From positions 481,388 to 545,387 of the forward strand of contig CAUEEP010000876.1 in assembly GCA_958450365.1 (NCBI GenBank): DNA of 64,000 bases. Direction: 5' to 3'. Within the stretch, counting starts at the first letter, position 1. Each line of letters opens with the position of its first letter. Shown piece after piece: positions 44,660-55,026 of the stretch. The position numbers and the translations under genes were made by a program. The notes under the pieces were generated by a model. The model saw only the letters and a list, made by a program, of their open reading frames with translations. It was not told where the DNA came from and did not search any database. Origin of the DNA: Mesorhabditis belari (Eukaryota > Nematoda > Chromadorea > Rhabditida > Rhabditidae).

Positions 44660-45570
44660 CAAATAACATAAGCCATAGACCATTTGAAGCAAGAATTTCA
44701 CGCTGAGCTTTAAAATGATATTCTTAGATTTTTGATGTCTCTCTAAATATAAATTTTTTCAAGCACAATACTTATTAGCCACTCTGTAGATCTTTATTGG
44801 TGTTCCCAAGCTACAGTAACTAGTTTTACTGTTACAGTACCCTGTAGTAAGGTCAGCTATTGGAGATTATGATAGCTAGACATTAAAGCGAATATCTTAC
44901 CCGAGTTGGGCAAGATATCCGCGTTTTTAACAACTTTTTAACATAACAGAGAGAATAATGCTTTTTTAAAACAACATCCAGACACTTTTCATAGAAAGCA
45001 AATAAACGTGATTGTTAGATTCTTTAGAAATATTCTCAAATCAAGCAATCCAAGCGGTATTTCACAAAGCGTTCCAAGCGGTATTTCAATGTGATGACGA
45101 CACTCACTTGTCGCTCATCAAGTGGCTTCCTGATGGTGAACTCATGCAATTCTTGAAATTTTTTGCTCTAAGGTCAATTCAAGAAAAAGAAACAAAAATC
45201 AAATGAATTCTTCTAGTATTTTAGATCTTTTATCATGTTTTCACCATTAGAGATTATGATATTTTTCTTGGAGAAAGTGCTTGACATTGGTATCATAACG
45301 AAGTATCTTTGGTTTCAAATTACACAAGCACCGCTATTTCTAAGATGTAACAGGTAAACAAAGACTTTTTAGACTTTGTTCTTGAAGTTTTTAGATACTT
45401 ATTGAGGGATCTTGTTAGTAAAAATAAAAACCTAATAAAGTAAACACTAAAAAGACAACTTCAAGTCACTACAACTTTATTTGAAAAGTAATTTCATAAG
45501 ACAAGTTAAAATGAAAAAGTTTCATCACTTCAAAAAAGAGAAACAGAATTTGAACTTGTTTTTCTTAGTT
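44660..45570. other. Intergenic, no supported gene
   Basis: It includes a short SINE-body fragment (44655-44710) and a 64-codon ORF at 45012-45206 with weak coding character (CDDDTHLSLIKWLPDGEL). I found no partner exons for it. Confidence 0.35.
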
Positions 45571-45575
45571 TTACA

Positions 45576-45651
45576 TACCGTAAATACTGTAATAGTACCC
45601 CATCGCCATAATGACGGTGCGGAGTGTTGTGTAGTCTAGCTTTCAAAGAAG
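45576..45651 (+). mobile_element. MITE family D, truncated left end
   Basis: It starts TACCGTAAATACTGTAATAG and matches the first ~75 bp of the complete element at 45837, and then similarity stops. Confidence 0.75.
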
Positions 45652-45836
45652 AATCTAAGAGAATGCATGCCTTAAAAGATGGGAAGATTGAGATGTAGTC
45701 AAGAGTTTTATCTGTTATATTAGTACTTTCTCTTTTGTTATTTCAGGATTAGAGTGCTTAAATGATTAGATATTGGATTATCTAATATTTTTACTTAGTC
45801 AGAAGTTGGAAAAACTAGTTATCTAATACCGTAAAT

Positions 45837-46097
45837 ACTGTAATAGTACCCCACCGCCATAATGACAGTGCGAAGTGTTGTGTAGTCTAGCTTTGAACCC
45901 ATTTATCTCGACACCGGTTTAAGCTACAATGCACGCTTAGGTATCAAAAATAGCTGAAATTCAGGGCTATTTTTTGATACCAAAGATGCATTTTTTGAAA
46001 GTACGGATGCTTTGCCAAAAATGAAATACTAAAAAACATTTGCGACTACCCGACTGTACGAGGGGGGTGGGACTGTACTATTACAGTATTTACGGTA
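45837..46097 (+). mobile_element. MITE family D (261 bp)
   Basis: The inverted termini are TACCGTAAATACTGTAATAG and the complement, with TA ends. The interior includes TGTAGTCTAGCTTTGAACCC and a short inner palindrome around AAAAATAGCTGAAATTCAGG. Relatives are at 56891-57157 and 60921-61178. Confidence 0.85.
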
Positions 46098-46149
46098 ATT
46101 ACTTTACTTTGTCTACTTTACTACAATAACTTTGTCTTCAATAAGTCCG

Positions 46150-46830
46150 TGAACTTACAAATTGCAGAAACTTTACAGTGCCTTAAGAAGTGATAAATTA
46201 AAATTTTAATCGAATTTTAATCGAATTTCAAAAACGTGTACATAACAAATTTCAAGATTTTATCTCATTTAATCAAACGATATTTTGCAAAATAGCCTAG
46301 CTCAACACGTAACCCACTTGAGCTTGCCGAATTTTTGAGAGAAAAACCTTCAAAAAGCCTCACCGCCAGCATGCTATTGGTGGGGTGGTTTTGAAGATAT
46401 TGGCACCTTTTTATGAAAAAGAAAAGAGAAGAAAAGAAAAGAGAAAAGAGAAGAAAAGACCCTTTAACGTACTTGAGGTGATGAAGTAGTCCCTTTTATC
46501 CTTTCTTCTCTTTCTTGATCTGAAAAAATGGGACTCAAATATTTGAGAGCGAGATTAGAGAGAACAACGGGTCACACGTTCCTTTGGACAAATAAAGGAA
46601 AATGGGGAAAGGGTATCGTTTAGGATCTTTAAAGAATTCGGATTAGGGAACGGATTTGAATTTTTGTCTAATCCCTAGGCTTTAATTGGGTTTAATCGGT
46701 GAATCCACAGAGGGAATCGAAGCGCAAAAAAGCTCATTGCCCGCAAAAGGGATCGAACCGTATTGAGTTTCCTTTTGATGAACAATGAACAAATATCTCA
46801 TTCATCTATTAACTATTTTTCTTTTTTTCA
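46150..46830. other. Intergenic; (AGAAA)n tract and tRNA 3' fragment
   Basis: There is a purine tract near 46420-46460. A minus-strand B-box fragment (GGTTCGATCCC) at about 46738-46765 may be the remnant of another tRNA. I see no gene. Confidence 0.4.
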
Positions 46831-46837
46831 ACACATC

Positions 46838-46922
46838 GCCCGTTTAGCTCAGTGACAGAGCGTCTGTCTCGTAGAAGAATCGAGTAAACTGAAGATCAGT
46901 TCAATACTGATAGCGAATGGCC
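46838..46922 (+). pseudogene. tRNA-Thr(CGU)-like, with a 13-nt insertion after position 37
   Basis: It starts GCCCGTTTAGCTCAGTGACA and keeps TCTGTCTCGTA. There are 13 extra bases at 46874-46886 before AACTGA, i.e. at the canonical intron site. The 3' half is shortened and mispaired, so it is a probable pseudogene. Confidence 0.6.
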
Positions 46923-47489
46923 TGATAGATGATAGATCTATACCTATCATCTATCATCATGATAGATTATAGATCTATTGAATGCTCTTATTTTTGCCTT
47001 AAAGTATATACAACCATTCGCTTTTGCCTAATTCAAATGCAAAAATTCAAATCTGTTTTCGGAACATCCCTTACCTTTGAACTCTATCACTTGAAACCTC
47101 CAGGCTCCATCTACGCGGCAAATAAAGACATTATCACAATTATTTGTTTCTTTTCTCTTAGCAGTGGTTTCTCGAAGAAATGATGGACTAGAATACTCAA
47201 AAAGATTGTTAACACAAGAGTAATGATTAGTGCTAAAAGTATTCCATAATTTCATTATGATCTTGCAAACTTATTATCGACGAGTCATTGTATTTTCCGA
47301 GATTTATCCTAAAGTGTAGCACAGGGTAATGAACCAGATATAGAGCATAGGATAGCAATGTATGAAGCGCAGTAATTTATGAAATGAGGCTAGTCGATAT
47401 TGCTGGAAATGCGACTCTTTTGACCTCCCTAGGAACCAGAAAAAAATGAAAGAAAAAAAAAACCAAACTTGAGCCCATCAAAAATATAA

Positions 47490-47561
47490 TGCCCCCAGGC
47501 AGGATTGAACTACCGACCTTTGGTTTACAAGACCAACGCTCTACCACTGAGCTATAAGGGC
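47490..47561 (-). tRNA. tRNA-Thr (anticodon UGU)
   Basis: It is identical in plan to the gene at 9810-9881. The acceptor GCCCTTA pairs with TGGGGGC using two G-U pairs, the anticodon loop is CTTGTAA, and the T loop is TTCAATC. It lies divergently 119 bp from the intact tRNA-Thr(CGU). Confidence 0.88.
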
Positions 47562-47680
47562 TGTTGTCTGGAGAGAGAATTTTCTGTTTTTGAATATTTG
47601 AACAGCTCATTGAGTCATTTCTGTTGAACAAATATCTCACTCATCTATTCATTAGCCATTTCTCTTTCTTTCAACTCACC

Positions 47681-47752
47681 GCCCGTTTAGCTCAGTGGCA
47701 GAGCGTCTGTCTCGTAAACAGAAGGTCATCAGTTCAATCCTGATAGTGGGCA
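47681..47752 (+). tRNA. tRNA-Thr (anticodon CGU)
   Basis: A complete 72-nt cloverleaf: acceptor GCCCGTT with AGTGGGC (one G-U and one U-G pair), D stem GCTC/GAGC, anticodon stem TCTGT/ACAGA around CTCGTAA, and T stem ATCAG/CTGAT. It has no insertion at 37/38, unlike its relatives at 9998, 46838 and 47818. Confidence 0.95.
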
Positions 47753-47817
47753 ATTCATTTTTGGAATTTGAGAGAAATGGTGCCATTTATAGGAATTTTA
47801 TCAATTCTTGGATCTCA

Positions 47818-47918
47818 CCGTCTAATTGATTCATTGGCAGAGCGTCTGTCTAGTACACTTCAATTTCTTTAATTCAAAGCAAACAGAAGGCCGCTGGTTC
47901 GATTTCAGCATGAAATAG
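47818..47918 (+). pseudogene. tRNA-Thr(AGU)-like, with a 26-nt insertion after position 37
   Basis: TCTGTCTAGTA and AACAGA form an anticodon stem-loop once 47856-47881 (26 nt) is removed. The T arm GCTGG/TCAGC with TTCGATT is sound. The D arm and acceptor are degenerate. It lies 66 bp after the intact tRNA-Thr(CGU). Confidence 0.5.
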
Positions 47919-47919
47919 C

Positions 47920-48350
47920 GTTTTTGTCAGTCAGCAAGCAAGACTTTCAAGTCAGCAAGTAGTTTGGTCTACTTAGTAAAATGACAAACCCCTGAATACA
48001 CATCTGTTTGCACATCGGCTCAGTGATGTCGAAAGTTCTATAAGGGAAGTGAGTTTGTAGAGAGGAAAAGAGAGTGACTGGATGGATGGGTTATGCAATT
48101 CGAAAGGAAATCCCTGCATCAGGTCATACTCACACTCAATGACACACTTTCGATGGTCTAGCCTCTATTTTATTTAGCATAGCTAGGAATGAAGAGTTCA
48201 GTCATCATCTCCAAGCCAGCATCAGTGAAATGGCAGTTGTTATCGATAAAAGATCTCTTTGTCAATGGAGCAAACGTACGGAAAATGCTATTCTTTTTAT
48301 CTAAAAGCTTTTGAAATCTTTTGTTTTGTCACTTGAAATATTCTGCTAAA
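47920..48350. other. Intergenic, nothing recognised
   Basis: I see no supported exon or RNA gene. Confidence 0.35.
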
Positions 48351-48357
48351 AGAACAT

Positions 48358-49110
48358 GCTATATGTGGCTTATATGGTGTCTTTTTACGGGCTCATCGTC
48401 ATCTTTTTGGTGCTCGGTTTTGCGTTTTTGCCACTTGTCGTAATGGCATCAACAACATGTTCTTCCAGCAGAATATTCATATGGAAAACCAATTGCTAGT
48501 GACTTTATTCGGCTTTCTTTTTGAGGCTTATCCCTCTTTCAGCTACCTGGCCAACTACAGGGACATCTATACGGCCACTATTCTGCCCATCTATCAACCC
48601 AATATCAACTTCTCGTCGGTCACCTTTATCACGTGCTCTATCGCTTTTATAGCCGCTTCGTACCTCCATCAATCTTTCCTCTGTTTTGTTAACATTTTGT
48701 GCTGCCTTGCCATTACTAGTAAGCTTGAGAAGGGCGAATGCATCAAAAAAAAAACCGCAGACAAAAAGCCAGAATGTGCACTCGAAAAGGCGCCTTTATT
48801 CCGCTTTTAGCCAAAAAGAATACCCGGTGTAAGGAGTGGAAGACCTCAATGACAACAACGAGTTTCAAATTTGCAAATGGATCACGGTAAGTTGGTTGGC
48901 TCCGGTCATGGTGAAACGTTTCAGCTTTCGATGTCTGCGAAGATTTGCATCACTACACGGGCGGCATCTACGATTGAGAGTGTTCTGAAAAAGATCTTGA
49001 CCAAACTTGTGCTCACGTTGTGGCTATTGTTGGCTATGGTATGGGTCATCAATTTGTTCACGTTTTCGATACGATTTTTCGGGTATTTTGAAAGGGTAAT
49101 CTCGCTTTGA
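48358..49110 (+). pseudogene. Multi-pass membrane protein fragments, possible chemoreceptor remnant
   Basis: An ATG at 48358 opens a strongly hydrophobic segment (VAYMVSFYGLIVIFLVLGF, about 25 residues). A different frame then continues through TCRNGINNMFFQQNIHMENQ and two more hydrophobic segments with FFEAYPSF-like and NYRDIYTATI motifs, ending at 48810. A third hydrophobic stretch (LTLWLLLAMVWVINLF) lies at 49005-49065. The layout resembles a nematode seven-transmembrane chemoreceptor broken by at least one frameshift and missing several segments. The family assignment is inference. A real gene with unrecognised introns is the alternative. Confidence 0.4.
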
Positions 49111-49414
49111 AAGCCTATAACTTTGTTCAGAGATAATATTTGTGTTAACTTTTTATGTAGTTTTAGCAAGAAAATTTCAGGCTTCCGAATGGTATTAAAT
49201 AGTGTTTGATTGGATAATCCAGTCCAGAAAAATCAAAGCCAACTCTGAGCTCAACGAAGTCAATTCAACTCAGGTGCCCTGTCGCCTAGTTTGCATGGGA
49301 AAGAAAAATCCAATCAAACTGTATTTAGTGTCATTCAAAAGCCTGATGATATTTTTAATGTAGAAAAGCGTCCAAATGACAGATTTTCTATTTAGTTCCT
49401 ATTTGGTTCCTATA

Positions 49415-50980
49415 CAGTGCGTTTCAAATTCTTAAACGCACCCTCTAAAATAGCGGATTTTGCATTTTGACCACCGCTACAACTATTAGTCTTTTTCTAT
49501 TAGAAAGAGCATGTCTTAAAACCTAAATAACACGAAAAAGAAGCATACTGTAAAAAGTAAAAATTTTCAAAATAGAAACTTTTTGCTAAATCGACCGTTT
49601 CAAATTCTTAAAGGCACCTGCCTTTGCTGTTGTTATTTGAAATTTTTCGTTTTGTTGTGCATATCTTTTTATTAAATTTATAATTTTTGTTAATTTCCAG
49701 GTAAATGGCACATGGAAAGCTGCTCACGGATTATGATAAAGGGCAGATTGATGCCCGTTTGAGGATTGGCGACTGAATAAGGAAAATCGCAAAAAATTTG
49801 GGCCGATCCGACTCTGCCGTGCGAAATTATAGAAAGTTCGAGTTCGTTTCTGCACCAAAGAAGAAGCCAGGACCGAAACCAAGCTTACGCCGCGAGCTAG
49901 ACGCCATATTGTGAACAAAATCCACGGAAAAACGATCAATGAAGTGAAAACAGAACTGAAAATCGACGCTTCGAAGTCGACAATTTGGCGAGCGGTCACG
50001 GAAACTCCACATTTAGATCGACAATTATTGAACATGCAGCCGGTCGTGAAGCTTTGGCACAAGAAAGCCCGATTGGAGTTCTCCAAGGCTCATATGAATC
50101 AGGATTGGTCTATGGTTAGAAAGCCGCTTATGTTTTATTATTTTTTTTTGCGTTTAGGTGATCTTTTCTGATGAGAAGAAATGGAATTGGGATGGTCCCA
50201 ATGGCGTTGACTACTATTGGAGGGATCTTCGACGTGATCCGATAGTGTTTGGAACTCGAAACTTTGGCGGTGGTTCTGTGATGGTTTGGGCCGCCTTTTG
50301 TGCTGATCGAGCGGTCGCTCTGAAGATGGTTTCGAATCGGATGACTAGATAGATATCTTGAGCAATTACTTGTTGCCGCTTTTGCTCCTAAATCCAACCG
50401 TTCTGGACTTGTTTCAATACGACAACGCGTCAATTCATCGAGCCGGAGACACCCGAGACTGGCTGAACAGCAACAACATTGCAACTTTGGACTGGCCCGC
50501 TCAGTCTCCTGACCTCAATCCGATAGAAAATTTATGGGAAATACTTGTCCAAGCTGTCTACAAGAATCATCGTCAGTTTCAAGACGTTTCTACACTTAAA
50601 GCAGCACTTTTTCGGCCTGGAGCGATCTCGACGTCTCTGCTCTTCAAAACCTCATCAATTCAATGCCAGACCGCATTTTTCAAGTAATTAATCGTTCTGG
50701 TGCGTGTACAGATTATTAGTTTTGATTTTTAACCTTTGATTTTTAATTTGTGTCGATAAATAAAAATATTTTCATAGTGCGTTTAAGAATTTGAAACGGT
50801 CGATTTGGCAAAAAGTTTCTATTTTGAAAATTTTTACTTTTTACAGTATGCTTCTTTTTTCGTGTTATTTAGGTTTTAAGACATGCTCTTTCTAATAGAA
50901 AAAGATTAATAGTTGTAGCGGTGGTCAAAATGCAAAATCCGCTATTTTAGAGGGTGCGTTTAAGAATTTGAAACGCACTG
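49415..50980 (+). mobile_element. Tc3-like transposon with ~198-bp inverted repeats
   Basis: CAGTGCGTTTCAAATTCTTA and the complement form the ends, TA-flanked at 49413-49414 and 50981-50982. The inverted repeats run 49415-49612 and 50783-50980. Each carries an outer and an inner copy of CGTTTCAAATTCTTAA, an arrangement like the paired transposase sites of Tc3 and IR/DR elements. Total length is 1566 bp. Confidence 0.93.
49707..50687 (+). pseudogene. Tc3-like transposase, inactivated (D,D34E)
   Basis: The reading starts with MAHGKLLTDYDKGQIDARLR, then meets an in-frame stop (about 49776) and shifts frame more than once. An intron of about 41 nt (50117-50157) fits between the DNA-binding part and the first catalytic motif IFSDEKKWNWDGPNG. 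RNFGGGSVMVWAAF is typical of Tc3. A further break occurs near 50350. FQYDNASIHR and PDLNPIENLW supply the second D and the E with 34 residues between them. Several lesions make this copy non-autonomous. Confidence 0.85.
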
Positions 50981-51035
50981 TAGTTCCAATTTGGTTCCTA
51001 TTTGCTTCTTTATAGTTCCTATTTGATTCCTACGT

Positions 51036-51290
51036 CAAGATGTCGACAAGCGCTCATTCCAGCGCTTGTTAAATGAGTTGTATAAGGCCAAGAGTCCAAA
51101 GCGCCAGAGTCCAAAGTGCACAAATCGTCAGGAAAAGAAAGAAATCGACAAATTGAGCCATTTCTTTCTGGAAGCGGGCCTGAGGCTTGTGAAGAAAACG
51201 GTGAAAAGGAAAGCGAGTGAAAAGCTTGTACAACCGATAAATTTCTATCTTGATTTGTGTTTACAAATCAAATTGAAGAATGAAAGTTAG
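51036..51290 (+). CDS. Orphan Lys/Arg-rich coding segment, unknown
   Basis: A frame of about 84 codons runs from DVDKRSFQRLLNELYKAKSP to a TAG at 51288, rich in Lys/Arg, with an amphipathic helix-like centre (KKEIDKLSHFFLEAGLRLV). Its upstream side is cut off by the Tc3-like insertion 55 bp away. No partner exon was found, so it could be a last exon of a gene disrupted by that insertion. Confidence 0.35.
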   Translation, partial: QDVDKRSFQRLLNELYKAKSPKRQSPKCTNRQEKKEIDKLSHFFLEAGLRLVKKTVKRKASEKLVQPINFYLDLCLQIKLKNES

Positions 51291-51617
51291 TATGGAATGA
51301 CTAGCGAATTGGTTTTGAACGCAAAGCCCAAGATTTGTTACTTTTTCTTCTAGTACACTGTATTTTTTAAGTAATTTTCTACAGAAAATATTTATTGAAT
51401 TTTTTAATAACAAGATCATTATTGAATTCATTGATATTTAGAGTTGTTTCTATGAATTCTTATTGAATTATTCTCGCACCGTTTTCCCAGCTTCTTTGAA
51501 TTCGAGCTCGGGGGCCCATTTGCCGCTGAAAAGGTTTTTCTTTTATTTTTCGAGATCACTAGAAGTTAGTAACGATTTTTCTTAGCGACCTAGGTGATTC
51601 CTGATTCCAGGTGAGCT

Positions 51618-53337
51618 TTATAAAAAGCTGCCACCCTTCACCTTCCATTCCCAACTCTGGCCATTTCGTCGGATCGTTTTGCTGAAACGCTTAGTTACTT
51701 TAAAAAAAACTGATCATATGGCAAATACCGTATTCTCTCTCATAGTATTGCGGTCCAGGAGGGGGTTGAAAAAATAGTAGTGCGCACTACTATTAGAGAG
51801 AATACGGTATATCATTTTCAGAAAGAGTAGAGAAAAATTTTGCTTATCCCCAAAAATTCACTACTGTTTACCTTGCCGGGATATTATGCGTATGCATTGA
51901 AACCCAATAGAATTTTTTCTCTAATTATCCTCAATTAGTTGAGAGAAGAAAGTTAAGAAAAAAAAAATAAACACTTACTTCAATAGACGACTCGAGATAA
52001 GCCGTGGCCCGAAGCTCGGCAAAAGACCAGAGAAACGGCTTGGTTTGGCCTGCACGAAGCTCATTGGTGGCCTAAATGTCCTCGCCTATTATTCGAATAT
52101 GTATAAATCTTCACTTTTAGCGGATTGTGATTTGTGTTATCCAAGTCGTAAAATCGCACACCCTTCTTGGCAGGCTTTAGACGACCACCGTCCTCGTATT
52201 CAACCATTCGATAACTCAAAGTCATCATCGTCTCCAGTTTGAAAACGAATCGTGTACCGTCCCATTTCATATCTAGAAAAATTTTTTAAACAATTGAAAA
52301 GACTCTAAAACTATGGCGTCATTGTAAACCTTTTATGTTGAAATGGCCAAGTTGCACGTCCTCATACGAATCGTGTTCCTCGTTAACGTCTAAACCGCCA
52401 AGAATGGAACGTTCAAGTGTGAACTGCGGCACGTATAATCTTCTGGAAAGGTTAAATTGGAACAACTGTGAAAAGTCATAGATTATATTTCTTTTTGTAG
52501 AGTTATTGGCTAGCAATTTTTGTAAACGTTTGTGCAAAGTTCTAACCGTGCTCCGTCGAAGTCGAACCTTAGCCAAAGGTTGAGGTTGAGGCTGTCAACT
52601 CTGAAGCCGAACAGCGGAAACAGCTTGAGGTTTGGGTTCTAAACACAAAAAATTATATGTATTGTGATGCAGGACTACTATTTTAACTCATAGACTTGGT
52701 TAAAATGTTACTTACTTTACTGTAATACTCCAAACTCTTGATCGCTTGTCTGAAATTGAAACCGAGTTTCGTTCTTTTGCCAGGCCCGAATCTAGTGATA
52801 AGAGGATTATCCTAAATCAAGCTTTGAATCAACCAGCGCCAAACTGTGTTTATTTTGCTCATCGCGAAGTTCAGCCTACCTTTATATGGTATTTCAGATC
52901 GAAAAATACACCGACACTTGAAGGTGACATTTTCACCAGCTTTAACTCGAGCGCTTTCGTGTCCTTGTTTTCTACCGAGATAATGAGTCTATTCTTGAAT
53001 AAATCTTGCCCTAAATCCGATTGATCTTACACGGAAAACAAATCACAAACCAATGATTTCTAACTTCAACACATCCGGTAACTTCAGAGCATTGTTCTTG
53101 CTCAGCCAACATTTGGGATCAAATCTAAAAGTTTTTTAGTGTTCTTTGTTGCATAGAAATTTCATACCTCGATATTTTAAGCTCGACGAGTTTATCTCGA
53201 ATCTCCACAGGAATCTCGTTGTTTATTTCGTTGTTCAATAGCTTCAATTCTTTTGGATTGTATTCGCGTGGAGAAATCGTTTCAAAATTGCGCTTATCGT
53301 CATAATTTAAACATCGAAAATCAATGTAATCGGACAT
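51618..53337 (-). CDS. Eight-exon gene, unrecognised protein (341 aa)
   Basis: The minus-strand exons are 53337-53168, 53124-53051, 53010-52880, 52811-52716, 52591-52330, 52272-52115, 52049-51979 and 51681-51618, with every phase consistent, stop TAA at 51618-51620, and introns mostly 40-125 nt. The ATG (MSDYIDFRCLNYDD) lies 24 nt after a TTTACAG site, fitting SL trans-splicing. In-frame coding could also continue into an upstream exon. The protein has an acidic/amidic N-terminus (LKLLNNEINNEIPVEIRDK), beta-like repeats (RLIISVENKDTKALELKLV), a basic stretch (VRLRRSTVRTLHKRLQKLL) and a basic C-terminus. No signal peptide or membrane segment is evident. I do not recognise the family. The last intron (297 nt) contains a MITE. 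Confidence 0.8.
51726..51809. mobile_element. MITE family B, complete (84 bp), in an intron
   Basis: The ends TACCGTATTCTCTCTCATAG and the complement are TA-terminated, and the centre contains GGAGGGGGTTGAAAAAATAG. It shares terminal bases with family A but not its interior. It sits in the last intron of the minus-strand gene and accounts for that intron's greater length. Confidence 0.85.
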
Positions 53338-53361
53338 TGCTTGAGTTATCGGTATCCGTAT

Positions 53362-55024
53362 CTGTAAATGAAGTAAATGAAGTCGGTAAAGTAATGATTA
53401 CTGCTCACAATTCACATGGTACCTTCGAGACGTATTATAAAAAAAGAAACACTCACCAAAGTTGGAGAAACACTGAAAATTCAAGAACCAAAGTATTGAA
53501 AAAGTAGTAATACAGATCTTGCAATAATTTGGAAAATGGCTGGTAAAATTTCTAGGTGTTTTTGAATTGATAGCTCTCTTATCACGCATCAGGCTCGACA
53601 AATACACGTGATCAGACCCCACATGTTGGGCAAGGGGCAAGGGAAGCTTGCGAAATCATTGCTTACCACATTTTATCTCGTTTTCTTCAAAGTTCGGAAG
53701 GTGTTCTTAAACATTTCAAATATTTTACACCAAAATAACGAGCCCGCTTCCGCGTTGGTTGCGTATTTATCTAGGCCAAGTCTCCGCATAACGTACGAGC
53801 ACAGTCTAGTATGCTTAATCACTTTCAACTATTTGCCGGGCATAGGTTAAGACTGGCTGCCTGTTACCGGACATAAGGTAGACTGTAAGGGACATAAGGT
53901 AAACCTACCTCAACCACAAAAAAAGTAAGTCACAAACACGTTCAAAAAATATTACCAATCGTTTGAGCGTGGTCGAAAACCCTAGAAAAGTTTACCAAGC
54001 CAAGTCCAGCTTGTTTACCAAGCTGAGCACATGCCTGTTTATTTATTACCACAAACCCTTCCATTTTATCACTTTAAAAATATTCAATATCAAGAGCGGC
54101 ATCAATTCTTTGCGCAAAAGACTTGTCAACTCACCATAGAAAACCATTACCAGTGACGAGAAAAATCAAAAGAACAATGATTCGGCCTTTCAATTGTAGA
54201 TTTAGATTTTCCAGCCAACCTTTGAATTCTCATTAACCAGTAAAAACATCGCAATAAATATAGTTGAATCTCTACCTTGTCAGACAATTGTTCGAGATCG
54301 GGAAAAGAAAGGAATACTTTTAGCTTTGCTTTCACATTCACGAACTGCGCGGCGCTCAATTAGACAAAAAGTTCCCCTATTAACAAGAAAGATTTAAAAC
54401 CCACTTTAAAAAGGCTTATGGCAGCAAAAAAACAAAGAAATTTCTCTAATATCAAAAATTTGCCGTCTCCCCGGATCTTGAAATTTTGTTCCCCTCCCCG
54501 ATACTAAAGAAGTACCCAAGAATCGATTCAGTTCCAGTTATTTGTTATTTATTATTTACAGTCAATGATTGTTTATTTCTCAACACCCCAGTTGGCACTC
54601 TCTAATGATTATTCGATCTTGGTTCGTTCAAATGCGGTTCCAACTGCGGTTCCGATATTGCGTCCACCTAGCCACGAATTGCACAAGATTGCAAGTCAAC
54701 TGATGTGATTGATTTTTTTAATGTTTTAGTAACTTTCGAGATGAATAGTTTTATTCATATGAAATCATCGATTCAAATTGATGTTTGGTCACATTTGATA
54801 CGTCGGAGTAAAGCCGTTACGTTGGCGGCGCTTATCAGCTCGGTGTTGACTGTCTTGAATCCTTCCAATAAACTTCGTTATTGATCGATTTTTTTCTCTA
54901 TAATTTTCTTTAATTTCCAATTTGATCGATTCAAACTGATGTTCAAACTGATGTGGTCACACACATGATTCCTTATAATTCATTAGCTTTCATTGTAAAA
55001 ACTGTCATTGAACTGAACTTCTAA
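53362..55024. other. Upstream region of the minus-strand gene; possible further exons
   Basis: Candidate minus-strand coding pieces (for example about 54275-54350, FVNVKAKLKVFLSFPDLEQL) have plausible donors, but I could not connect them in phase with the gene at 51618-53337. From 54360 to 55024 I see nothing. Confidence 0.3.
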
Positions 55025-55026
55025 TA

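Noticed and set aside
53436..53475. 16-nt mini-exon (TGTTTCTCCAACTTTG) upstream of the minus-strand gene
   Set aside because: It has both splice sites, but I could not find an upstream exon ending in the phase it needs.
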